From Flavobacteriales bacterium UBA3364 (GTDB taxonomy: Bacteria > Bacteroidota > Bacteroidia > Flavobacteriales_F > PHOS-HE28), in assembly GCA_002360495.1 (NCBI GenBank), contig DEQO01000129.1, forward strand, positions 1 through 11,522: a stretch of DNA of 11,522 nucleotides, written 5' to 3'. A model generated the notes under the pieces. The model saw only the letters and a list, made by a program, of their open reading frames with translations, was not told the DNA's origin and did no database searches. Shown here piece after piece: positions 6,174-11,522 of this stretch; the first letter of the stretch is position 1, and the number at the start of each line of letters is the position of its first letter. The position numbers were made by a program, and so were the translations under genes.

Positions 6174-8303
6174 TCAGAGTTTCACGATACGCCTGTTGTT
6201 CATGCTCCCGTCGCTGTGTTGAACGGACAGGATGTAGACGCCCGCGGGTAGTGCGGAGAGATCGAGCTCATTCCCACGGCGTGTGATCGGCGCCGACAAG
6301 CCCGTGGATGTAAGGAGCGTCACCCACGTGAGGTCCGTTTCCACGTGAACGATACCGTTGGTCGGATTGGGATACAGATGCAGTTGTGCGTCGGTGCGCT
6401 CTTCGATGTGCATGATCGGCGAAGCGACGTTGCGCAATCGCCAGCAATCGTTGGAGATGATCCCGGCCATCTGCCAGAGAGCGTTGTCGAACACGGTGAC
6501 GGAGGAGGCATGCCGAGCATCGTACCGTGGGTGCATCAACTGGTGCCATTCCACACCATCAGGGGAGTACCAAGTATCAGCTGCGTTCGTCTGGTCCACG
6601 ACACCGCAAGTCACCCAGAGCTTGCCATCGAACCACGCCACATTGTGCCAGTAGCGAGGTGCCCACGGCGCAGCGGCCAGCACCTGTTCCCAGTTGATCC
6701 CGTCGTCGGTCTTCCACACATCGTTGTAGCAACGTCGGTCCCAAAGCCGTCCTCCACCGAGCAGCCAGAGGTTACCCGCATCATCCACACAGGAGTTCAG
6801 TACCATGCCACGTGGCTTCCAAGGGGCATCAGGCAGTTGTTCCCATGCCACGCCGTCCGCGCTGCGCCAGACCTGCGATAGGTTCTCCGGAACGTAGGCG
6901 GCAGGCTGACCACCGAAATTCAGGATGTCGCCGTTGAGGCTGGCCGTCATGTGTGAATTGCGCAGTGGGTGGAAGTCGGGGATGGTATCCAGCAATAGCT
7001 CCCACTCAACGCCATCGTCGCTGCGCCAAACGTCCCGCAAACAACCCGATTGCAGATCCCCACCGATCACCCACATGGCGTCATCGTGCATGAGCCAGCC
7101 GCTGCAATGCCGTCCTGCCCAGGGGGCATCACCATGGAAATGCCAGTCGATGCCGTCCGCCGAGCTCCACACTTCGCTGTGTGTGTAGTTCGGTGGATGG
7201 AAAGGCGGATCCCAGCCTCCGAGTAGCCATAAGCGGTCATGGAACGCAAGCAGCCCCGATCCATCGCGCTCGGTGAAGGGCAGATCGTCCGTCACGAGTT
7301 CCCATGCGTACTCGCTCACGATGAACGCGCCGCTGTACGTGACCAGATTCGTATCCAGATGATCGCGCAAACGAAGTTCGATCGACGTGCCGATCGGAAA
7401 GTCCATTTCGAATCGGAAGGGCGTCCAATCCACGAGCTGGTTCTGGCCTGTGGCCTCCCAAGGTCCTGTACCGTTCACGCGGAAGTCGAGGTCCACGGAA
7501 TCACTCACTTGGTCGGGATCCCAGCGCCAGAACACGAAGGCCGTATCACCTTGCACGTAGGCATCCGTGCCGGTCGGGCTGCGCAACTCGAACGGCATGC
7601 GGTCGTGATGTATCGCGACCATTTCCGCCGAAGTGAGCGCACGATCATAGATGGCGATGTCATCAATGGAACCGTCAAAACGGTATGGCGCTGCGGAGAT
7701 CACCAGTTCCCCATCATCCCCGAGCGGTCCACCGAAAATGGTCTCGACCAACAGGTAGCGATCATGCCAGAATTGGAGACTGTCACCGCTGCGGCGCAGC
7801 ACGTAATGCTGCCAGGTCCCATTGTAGTAGCGCCCCACGGATCCTTGGGCCAACCGGTTCTCGTTGGCACCGCTGCCGTTCCAATAGGTGAATGACGCGT
7901 AATACAACTCCATGATCGGTTGGGACCGGTACGTGCTGTTCAGTTGCATTTCGAAATTCTCCACGGTGTCCTCCGGAGCGTCCTTGATCGAAAGGATGTT
8001 CAGCACCTCCGGCGAGCTCGTCTTCAACCAGAACGAGATCGAGAAATCACCGGTCATTGGGGTGAACCCCGGGATGGGCAGCCGGATCGAATCGCTGATA
8101 CCGTTCAGCGCGATCGCGGACATCGCCGTCCCGAAGCGGTCCGTGGTGTATGTGCCCCCACTCGCGACCGCATCGTGGCCGTTCCCACTGGAATCCTGTA
8201 TGGTCGCCTGGAACGGAAGGAAACACACGAGCCCGTCCCCAGGCACCTGTGCCTCGCTCGCCAGCACACCACCGCACAGGACCAAGACCACCGGCACCCT
8301 CAT
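6174..8303 (-). CDS. Secreted LamG plus kelch-like repeat protein with T9SS sorting domain
   Basis: Predicted secreted or cell-surface protein of 709 residues. The start is placed at the ATG whose complement is CAT at 8301-8303, because MRVPVVLVLCGGVLASEAQ is a good signal peptide. The frame is open to 8615, but that extension runs antisense through a riboswitch and terminator. Order: signal (1-19), LamG/concanavalin-like domain (about 22-232, with GNGHDAVASGG and a C-terminal GSIDDIAIYDRALTSAEM), Ig-like region (about 236-330), six kelch-like repeats (about 345-620), and type IX secretion sorting domain (637-709, LYPNPTNG to VYILSVQ and RRIVKL). The repeats show a hydrophobic strand ending LWLLGG or similar near 351, 403, 452, 503, 554 and 601, and five (S/T)xDGxxW motifs at 383-582. 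This suggests a six-bladed beta-propeller. Ligand and role are unknown, though adhesion or polysaccharide binding is plausible. Confidence 0.88.
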   Translation of the reverse strand: MRVPVVLVLCGGVLASEAQVPGDGLVCFLPFQATIQDSSGNGHDAVASGGTYTTDRFGTAMSAIALNGISDSIRLPIPGFTPMTGDFSISFWLKTSSPEVLNILSIKDAPEDTVENFEMQLNSTYRSQPIMELYYASFTYWNGSGANENRLAQGSVGRYYNGTWQHYVLRRSGDSLQFWHDRYLLVETIFGGPLGDDGELVISAAPYRFDGSIDDIAIYDRALTSAEMVAIHHDRMPFELRSPTGTDAYVQGDTAFVFWRWDPDQVSDSVDLDFRVNGTGPWEATGQNQLVDWTPFRFEMDFPIGTSIELRLRDHLDTNLVTYSGAFIVSEYAWELVTDDLPFTERDGSGLLAFHDRLWLLGGWDPPFHPPNYTHSEVWSSADGIDWHFHGDAPWAGRHCSGWLMHDDAMWVIGGDLQSGCLRDVWRSDDGVEWELLLDTIPDFHPLRNSHMTASLNGDILNFGGQPAAYVPENLSQVWRSADGVAWEQLPDAPWKPRGMVLNSCVDDAGNLWLLGGGRLWDRRCYNDVWKTDDGINWEQVLAAAPWAPRYWHNVAWFDGKLWVTCGVVDQTNAADTWYSPDGVEWHQLMHPRYDARHASSVTVFDNALWQMAGIISNDCWRLRNVASPIMHIEERTDAQLHLYPNPTNGIVHVETDLTWVTLLTSTGLSAPITRRGNELDLSALPAGVYILSVQHSDGSMNNRRIVKL

Positions 8304-8351
8304 GGGATGAAGGTAGTGGCACTTGGGTCGAACGGAATTACCGATGAACGT

Positions 8352-8359
8352 TATCTTTG
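8352..8359 (+). promoter_or_regulatory. Candidate -7 promoter element for the SAM riboswitch/metH transcript
   Basis: TATCTTTG is an exact match to the Bacteroidota TAnnTTTG -7 consensus. It lies 20 bases upstream of the first P1 base of the SAM-I aptamer, so transcription would start around 8365 and the aptamer would be near the RNA 5' end, as expected. The closest upstream TTG (8323-8325) is 26 bases away, slightly further than usual, so the -33 element is weak or absent. Confidence 0.6.
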
Positions 8360-8377
8360 CCCCACGTTCTTTCCATC

Positions 8378-8504
8378 GCTTATCCAGAAAGGCAGAGGGA
8401 CTGGCCCTGTGAAGCCTTGGCAACCGTCCGGTGGTGATCCATCGGGTAGGTGCTAAATCCAGCTCCGAACCCCGGTCCACGAACCGGGGCGGGGAAAGAT
8501 GAGC
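8378..8504 (+). ncRNA. SAM-I (S-box) riboswitch aptamer upstream of metH
   Basis: The core S-box consensus is present in order. P1 5' strand CTTATC (8379-8384) is followed by the kink-turn-like AGAAAGG, then GAGGGACTGGCCCTGTGAAG and CCTTGGCAACC. Next come GGTGCTAAATCCAGC, a P4 hairpin of seven pairs (CCCCGGT 8470-8476 with ACCGGGG 8483-8489), GGGGAAA and the P1 3' strand GATGAG (8498-8503). The aptamer binds S-adenosylmethionine and lowers expression of methionine genes when SAM is plentiful. Its position before metH fits that role. It lies antisense to the over-long open frame of the minus-strand LamG gene, supporting the shorter start chosen there. Confidence 0.95.
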
Positions 8505-8541
8505 CGCGATCAGGAAGCAGGTCCCGCAAGGGAACATTGAT

Positions 8542-8572
8542 GCCTCATCCGGTCCGTCGGGTGGGGCTTTTT
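8542..8572 (+). terminator. SAM-responsive intrinsic terminator (riboswitch expression platform)
   Basis: GCCTCATCCGG (8542-8552) pairs with TCGGGTGGGGC (8557-8567) over eleven positions, three of them wobbles, around a TCCG loop. TTTTT follows, and another TTT comes two bases later. The 5' arm contains CTCATC (8544-8549), the exact complement of P1's 3' strand GATGAG (8498-8503). Without SAM, that pairing would form an antiterminator, which nested short helices could help: ATCA 8509-8512 with TGAT 8538-8541, and TCCC 8522-8525 with GGGA 8530-8533. With SAM, P1 closes and the terminator forms before the metH start at 8605. Confidence 0.88.
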
Positions 8573-8604
8573 CGTTTCTGGGAGCGAGGGGAGAGCTGCG
8601 AAGC

Positions 8605-9606
8605 ATGAAGACCATCGAACAACTCGCTCAAGAGCGCATCCTCGTCCTCGACGGGGCCATGGGCACCATGATCCAACGCCTCGGGCTGAAGGAAGAGGAC
8701 TTCCACCCGAAAGGCATGGAGGACCACCAGATCCTGCTGAAGGGCAACAACGAACTGCTTTCGCTCTCGCGGCCCGATGCCATCCGCACCATCCACGAGC
8801 AATACCTCGCGGCCGGCGCCGACATCGTGGAGACGAACACCTTCAGCGCCACCAGCATCGCGCAGGCCGAGCACGAGTGCAGTCACCTCGCGCGCGAGAT
8901 GAACTTGGCCTCGGTGCGCCTGGCCAAGGAGGCTTGCGCGAAGTACACCGCCATGGACCCCAGCAAGCCGCGCTTCGTGGCCGGCGCCATCGGTCCCATG
9001 AACAAGACCGCCTCGCTCAGCCCCGATGTGAACGACCCCGGCTACCGCGCCGTCACCTTCGATCAGCTCGTGGCCGCTTACAAGGAGCAAGTGGAAGCCC
9101 TGCTCGACGGCGGCGCCGACATCCTGTTGGTGGAGACCATCTTCGACACGCTCAACGCCAAGGCCGCCTTCTACGCCATCGATGAAGTGTTCGAAGCGCG
9201 CAACACAAGCGTGCCGCTCATGTGCAGCGTCACCATCACCGATGCCAGCGGGCGCACCCTCAGCGGCCAGACCATCGAGGCCTTCCTCATCAGCATGCAG
9301 CACGTGCCGCTCTTCAGCATGGGCCTCAACTGCGCGCTGGGCGCGGCCCAGATGCGGCCCTACCTGGAGGTGATCGCCGAGCAGAGCACCTCGCGTGTCA
9401 GCATCTACCCCAACGCCGGCCTGCCCGATCAGATGGGCGAGTACCGCGAAACGCCCGATGTCACCGCGCGCCTCGTGGGCGAGTTCATGGCCAACGGCTG
9501 GGTGAATGTTGTAGGTGGATGTTGTGGCACCACGCCGGAGCATATCGCGGCGCTGGCGAAGGAGGCGGCGAAACACACACCGCGTGTATTGGCTGTGACG
9601 GCATGA
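8605..9606 (+). CDS. metH: Methionine synthase, homocysteine-binding half (split MetH)
   Basis: N-terminal module of cobalamin-dependent methionine synthase as a separate 333-residue protein. It binds and activates homocysteine through zinc. DGAMGTMIQ (16-24) and the zinc ligands are intact: C243 in GLNCALGA and C306-C307 in GGCCGTTP. NTFSAT (78-83) and AGAIGPM (126-132) are also typical of the homocysteine S-methyltransferase barrel. In E. coli this module is the first third of a single chain of about 1,227 residues. In many Bacteroidota it is a separate gene immediately upstream of the rest. Here the second half lies 628 bases downstream, beyond the GxxExxY cassette. ATG 8605 is 33 bases after the riboswitch terminator T-tract, so the gene is expected to be SAM-repressed. 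Confidence 0.95.
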   Translation: MKTIEQLAQERILVLDGAMGTMIQRLGLKEEDFHPKGMEDHQILLKGNNELLSLSRPDAIRTIHEQYLAAGADIVETNTFSATSIAQAEHECSHLAREMNLASVRLAKEACAKYTAMDPSKPRFVAGAIGPMNKTASLSPDVNDPGYRAVTFDQLVAAYKEQVEALLDGGADILLVETIFDTLNAKAAFYAIDEVFEARNTSVPLMCSVTITDASGRTLSGQTIEAFLISMQHVPLFSMGLNCALGAAQMRPYLEVIAEQSTSRVSIYPNAGLPDQMGEYRETPDVTARLVGEFMANGWVNVVGGCCGTTPEHIAALAKEAAKHTPRVLAVTA

Positions 9607-9610
9607 ATGC

Positions 9611-9639
9611 TTCACCACAGAGGCACAGAGGGCACAGAG
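9611..9639 (+). repeat. CACAGAG repeat, copy 1 (forward)
   Basis: A 29-base unit beginning TTCACCACAGAGG, with three CACAGAG cores at offsets of 8 and 9 bases. It starts four bases after the stop of the first metH half and ends seven bases before the nuclease-like gene's ATG, so it forms the left border of the cassette. It is a perfect inverted repeat of the cores of copies 3 and 4. Confidence 0.95.
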
Positions 9640-9646
9640 AGATCAC

Positions 9647-10042
9647 ATGATGACGCATAACGAAGTATCGAGCCTCGTCATCAAGGCGGCTATCGCCGTG
9701 CATCGCGCTTTGGGGCCGGGTCTTCTTGAAAGCGTCTATCAGGTCTGCTTGTTGGCCGAACTGAAGAGCATGGGGCTGCGTGCGGAGGAACAGGTCGCCG
9801 TGCCCATTGTTTATCGTGGTGTACGGCTAGCGAATGACTTGCGCATCGATCTGCTGGTTGAAGACCGGATCATCGTGGAGATCAAAGCTGTCGACGAGCT
9901 TCATCCCATCCATACGGCCCAGCTTCTCACGTATTTGAAGCTGACCAACAAGAAGCTCGGCCTGCTGATCAACTTCAACACGACCAAGCTCATTGAAGGG
10001 CTTGAGCGTGTCATGAACGGATACTTGGATGAAGGAGAGTAG
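9647..10042 (+). CDS. GxxExxY family protein, PD-(D/E)xK nuclease-like
   Basis: Protein of 131 residues with the family-defining GxxExxY at G25-E28-Y31 (GPGLLESVYQVCL), preceded by the usual AIAVHRALGPG. A PD-(D/E)xK-type active site is visible: D68 in LRIDLLVEDR, then E78 and K80 in IIVEIKAVDE. The conserved QLLTYLK (92-98) and GLLINFN (105-111) follow. Length and motifs match the family, so it looks intact. Members are assigned by fold to the PD-(D/E)xK nuclease superfamily, but to my knowledge no reaction or substrate is established. ATG 9647 was chosen; a second ATG follows immediately, and the sequence upstream is repeat. It lies between the metH halves downstream of the SAM riboswitch, so it is probably co-transcribed with them. 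Confidence 0.9.
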   Translation: MMTHNEVSSLVIKAAIAVHRALGPGLLESVYQVCLLAELKSMGLRAEEQVAVPIVYRGVRLANDLRIDLLVEDRIIVEIKAVDELHPIHTAQLLTYLKLTNKKLGLLINFNTTKLIEGLERVMNGYLDEGE

Positions 10043-10051
10043 CATGAAGAC

Positions 10052-10080
10052 TTCGCCACAGAGACACAGAGAACACAGAG
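10052..10080 (+). repeat. CACAGAG repeat, copy 2 (forward, diverged)
   Basis: Same 29-base layout as copy 1 with four substitutions (25 of 29 identical), beginning TTCGCCACAGAGACACAGAG. The three CACAGAG cores (10057, 10065, 10074) keep the 8 and 9 base spacing, and all substitutions fall outside the cores. It begins nine bases after the GxxExxY stop. Confidence 0.9.
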
Positions 10081-10140
10081 AAGAAGGAATGATGTTCCAC
10101 CGTGACCTTGGGCGCTTCTCCAAACCCACTCATCGCGTTC

Positions 10141-10169
10141 CTCTGTGCCCTCTGTGCCTCTGTGGTGAA
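10141..10169 (-). repeat. CACAGAG repeat, copy 3 (inverted)
   Basis: Exact reverse complement of the 29-base copy 1 core. The match to copy 4 is longer: 10133-10172 and 10186-10225 agree at 39 of 40 positions with a 53-base period, suggesting that copies 3 and 4 arose by tandem duplication or serial insertion. In RNA it could pair with copies 1 or 2. Confidence 0.95.
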
Positions 10170-10193
10170 CCCCTGCATCCAACCTTCGCATTC

Positions 10194-10222
10194 CTCTGTG
10201 CCCTCTGTGCCTCTGTGGTGAA
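10194..10222 (-). repeat. CACAGAG repeat, copy 4 (inverted, right border)
   Basis: Exact reverse complement of copy 1 and identical to copy 3. It ends 12 bases before the ATG of the second metH half, so it forms most of that gene's immediate leader. Together with copy 1 it brackets the GxxExxY gene as perfect inverted repeats. Confidence 0.95.
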
Positions 10223-10234
10223 CCCGCATTTCCA

Positions 10235-11522
10235 ATGAGCATCCCCACCTACTCCGGCCTCGAGCCCCTCCGCATCTTCCCGGGTTCCAACTTCGTCAAC
10301 ATCGGCGAACGCACCAACGTCACGGGCAGCGCGGCCTTCCGCAAGCTGATCAAGAACGGCAACTACGATGAGGCCGTGAGCGTGGCCCGCCAGCAGGTGG
10401 AGAACGGTGCGCAGGTCATCGACGTGAACCTCGATGAGGGCATGATCGATGGTGTGGAGGCCATGCGCAAGTTCCTCAACCTCATCGCCGCCGAGCCCGA
10501 TATCGCGCGCGTGCCGGTGATGGTGGACAGCAGCAAGTTCAGCGTGGTGGAAGCGGGCCTGAAATGCCTGCAGGGCAAGGGCATCGCCAACAGCATCAGC
10601 CTGAAGGAAGGGGAGGCCGAGTTCCTGCGGCAGGCCAAGATCATCCACCGCCTCGGCGCCGCCACGGTGGTGATGTGCTTCGACGAGCAGGGCCAGGCCG
10701 ACAACTACGAGCGCCGCATCGCCATCGCGCAACGCAGCTACGACCTCCTCACGCAGAAGGCCGGTTTCGCGCCGCACGACATCATCATCGACGCCAACAT
10801 CCTCACCGTGGCCACCGGCATGGCCGAGCACGACCGCTATGCCATCGACTTCATTGAGGCCGTGCGCTGGATCAAGCAGAACCTGCCCGGTGCGCTTACC
10901 AGCGGCGGCGTCAGCAACGTGAGCTTCAGCTTCCGCGGCAACGAGCCCGTACGCGAAGCCATCCACACCGCCTTCCTCTACCACGCCATCAAGGCCGGTC
11001 TGGACATGGGCATCGTCAACGCCGGGCAGATCGGCGTGTACGACGACATTCCGAAGGATCTGCTGGAGCACGTGGAGGACGTGCTGCTGGCGCGTCGCCC
11101 CGATGCCACTGAACGCATGGTGGCCTTCGCGGAGCAGTTCAAGGGCGCGCCGTCAGCTGAGGCTGTGGCCGCGCAAGCCGCATGGCGCGAAGGTTCCGTG
11201 GAGGAACGGTTGAAGCACGCTCTGGTCCACGGCGTCACCGAGTTCATCGAAGCGGACACCGAGGAAGCCCGCGTGCAGTACGTGGACCCCGTGCTGGTGA
11301 TCGAAGGTCCGCTGATGGCCGGCATGAACGTGGTGGGTGACCTCTTCGGCAGCGGCAAGATGTTCCTGCCCCAGGTGGTGAAGAGCGCCCGCGTGATGAA
11401 GCGCGCAGTGGCTTACCTCGAGCCCTTCCTCGCCGAGAAGAAGGCCGCTCAGGTGATCGGCACGCAGAAGGAAGGCGCGAAGAAGGTGCTGCTCGCCACC
11501 GTGAAGGGCGACGTGCACGACA
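10235..11522 (+). CDS. metH: Methionine synthase, folate- and cobalamin-binding half (split MetH), 3' truncated by window
   Basis: Second part of cobalamin-dependent methionine synthase, which transfers methyl from methyltetrahydrofolate via cobalamin to homocysteine held by the partner protein. The 429 visible residues have no stop. The pterin-binding barrel runs from about residue 14 to 275, with NIGERTNVTGS (22-32), DVNLDEGMID (63-72), DSSKFSV and GIVNAGQIGVYDDIP (259-273). The four-helix cobalamin cap (about 320-400) includes PLMAGMNVVGDLFGSGKMFLPQ and VVKSARVMKRAVAYLEPF, nearly identical to the E. coli motif. The window ends at KGDVHD (424-429), inside the DxHxxG motif whose His (H428) ligates cobalamin. 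The rest of the cobalamin domain and any reactivation domain lie outside. ATG 10235 is 12 bases after repeat copy 4. Codon use is strongly GC-rich, like the first half. Confidence 0.96.
   Translation, partial: MSIPTYSGLEPLRIFPGSNFVNIGERTNVTGSAAFRKLIKNGNYDEAVSVARQQVENGAQVIDVNLDEGMIDGVEAMRKFLNLIAAEPDIARVPVMVDSSKFSVVEAGLKCLQGKGIANSISLKEGEAEFLRQAKIIHRLGAATVVMCFDEQGQADNYERRIAIAQRSYDLLTQKAGFAPHDIIIDANILTVATGMAEHDRYAIDFIEAVRWIKQNLPGALTSGGVSNVSFSFRGNEPVREAIHTAFLYHAIKAGLDMGIVNAGQIGVYDDIPKDLLEHVEDVLLARRPDATERMVAFAEQFKGAPSAEAVAAQAAWREGSVEERLKHALVHGVTEFIEADTEEARVQYVDPVLVIEGPLMAGMNVVGDLFGSGKMFLPQVVKSARVMKRAVAYLEPFLAEKKAAQVIGTQKEGAKKVLLATVKGDVHD

Larger units (their letters stand above)
9611..10222. mobile_element. 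Candidate repeat-bounded GxxExxY cassette inside the metH operon
   Basis: A segment of about 612 bases with perfect 29-base inverted termini (9611-9639 and 10194-10222), enclosing the GxxExxY gene and two further internal copies of the same repeat. It separates the two metH halves, which are normally adjacent or fused. Visible facts are the inverted repeats, the single enclosed gene and its location. That it is or was mobile is inference: no transposase, integrase or target-site duplication is visible at the borders. A nuclease-dependent spread, as for homing elements, or repeat-driven recombination are possibilities. It could equally be a stable chromosomal gene flanked by an unrelated dispersed repeat family. 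Confidence 0.5.
10043..10234. other. Non-coding repeat cluster between GxxExxY gene and second metH half
   Basis: This 192-base stretch holds three of the four CACAGAG repeats (copy 2 forward, copies 3 and 4 inverted) and no credible gene. Short open frames here translate the repeat into low-complexity peptides such as SPQRHREHRE and LCALCASV, a common source of spurious hypothetical proteins. The 57 bases between copies 2 and 3 (10084-10140) have no recognised motif. Confidence 0.8.

Noticed and set aside
8304..8615. N-terminal extension of the minus-strand LamG gene (open frame to 8615)
   Set aside because: It lies antisense to the SAM-I aptamer, terminator and metH start, and the signal peptide begins exactly at the ATG complementary to 8301-8303.
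9604..9613. Target-site duplication flanking the cassette
   Set aside because: Bases outside copy 1 and copy 4 do not form a direct repeat; only a short inverted match is seen.
8545..9618. Long minus-strand open frame (357 residues) opposite the first metH half
   Set aside because: Its composition is that of an antisense shadow of a GC-rich gene, and the opposite strand encodes an unmistakable enzyme.
10133..10225. CRISPR-like direct repeats
   Set aside because: There are only two direct copies separated by 13 bases, the same unit occurs inverted nearby, and no cas gene is present.
10029..10238. Small plus-strand open frame overlapping the GxxExxY end and the repeats
   Set aside because: Its product is mostly repeat translated as low-complexity peptide and it overlaps both neighbours.
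10130..11071. Long minus-strand open frame (313 residues) opposite the second metH half
   Set aside because: It is an antisense shadow rich in Val, His, Asp and Gly, and it runs through the repeats.

Overview
The window looks like chromosome of a GC-rich member of Bacteroidota, probably a Flavobacteriales-like environmental lineage. Four things point there: two adjacent cytochrome oxidase subunit III genes in a cyoE-COX3-COX3-COX4-SCO-DUF420 order, a C-terminal type IX secretion sorting domain, a TAnnTTTG-type -7 promoter motif, and a methionine synthase encoded as two polypeptides. The family calls are firm. The order-level taxonomy is inference.

Positions 1-4222 (+) are the distal part of an aa3-type cytochrome c oxidase operon: heme O synthase (cyoE), two subunit III paralogues, subunit IV, a SCO copper chaperone and a DUF420 membrane protein. 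Most junctions are tight (ATGA and GTGA stop/start overlaps or gaps of 2-4 bases), so the genes are probably translationally coupled. After a 130-base gap comes a small secreted/membrane CxxC protein. It overlaps, or lies directly upstream of, a cytochrome P460-like lipoprotein with a CxxCH heme site. A GT-A-like glycosyltransferase follows (5277-6173 +). It abuts, tail to tail with no spacer, a 709-residue secreted LamG/kelch-like/T9SS protein on the minus strand (6174-8303).

Positions 8340-11522 (+) are a methionine synthase locus. A TAnnTTTG promoter motif precedes a SAM-I (S-box) riboswitch. Its expression platform is readable by eye: the 3' strand of P1 (GATGAG) is exactly complementary to CTCATC in the 5' arm of a strong intrinsic terminator. 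Downstream, metH is split into a homocysteine/zinc half (8605-9606) and a pterin/cobalamin half (10235 to the window end, cut at the DxHxxG cobalamin motif).

The most unusual structure sits between the two metH halves. A GxxExxY-family PD-(D/E)xK nuclease-like gene (9647-10042) is bracketed by four copies of a 29-base CACAGAG-based repeat, two forward and two inverted. The outer left and outer right copies are perfect inverted repeats. The segment 9611-10222 looks like a repeat-bounded cassette lodged in a SAM-regulated operon. No transposase or target-site duplication is visible, so how it arrived is unknown.
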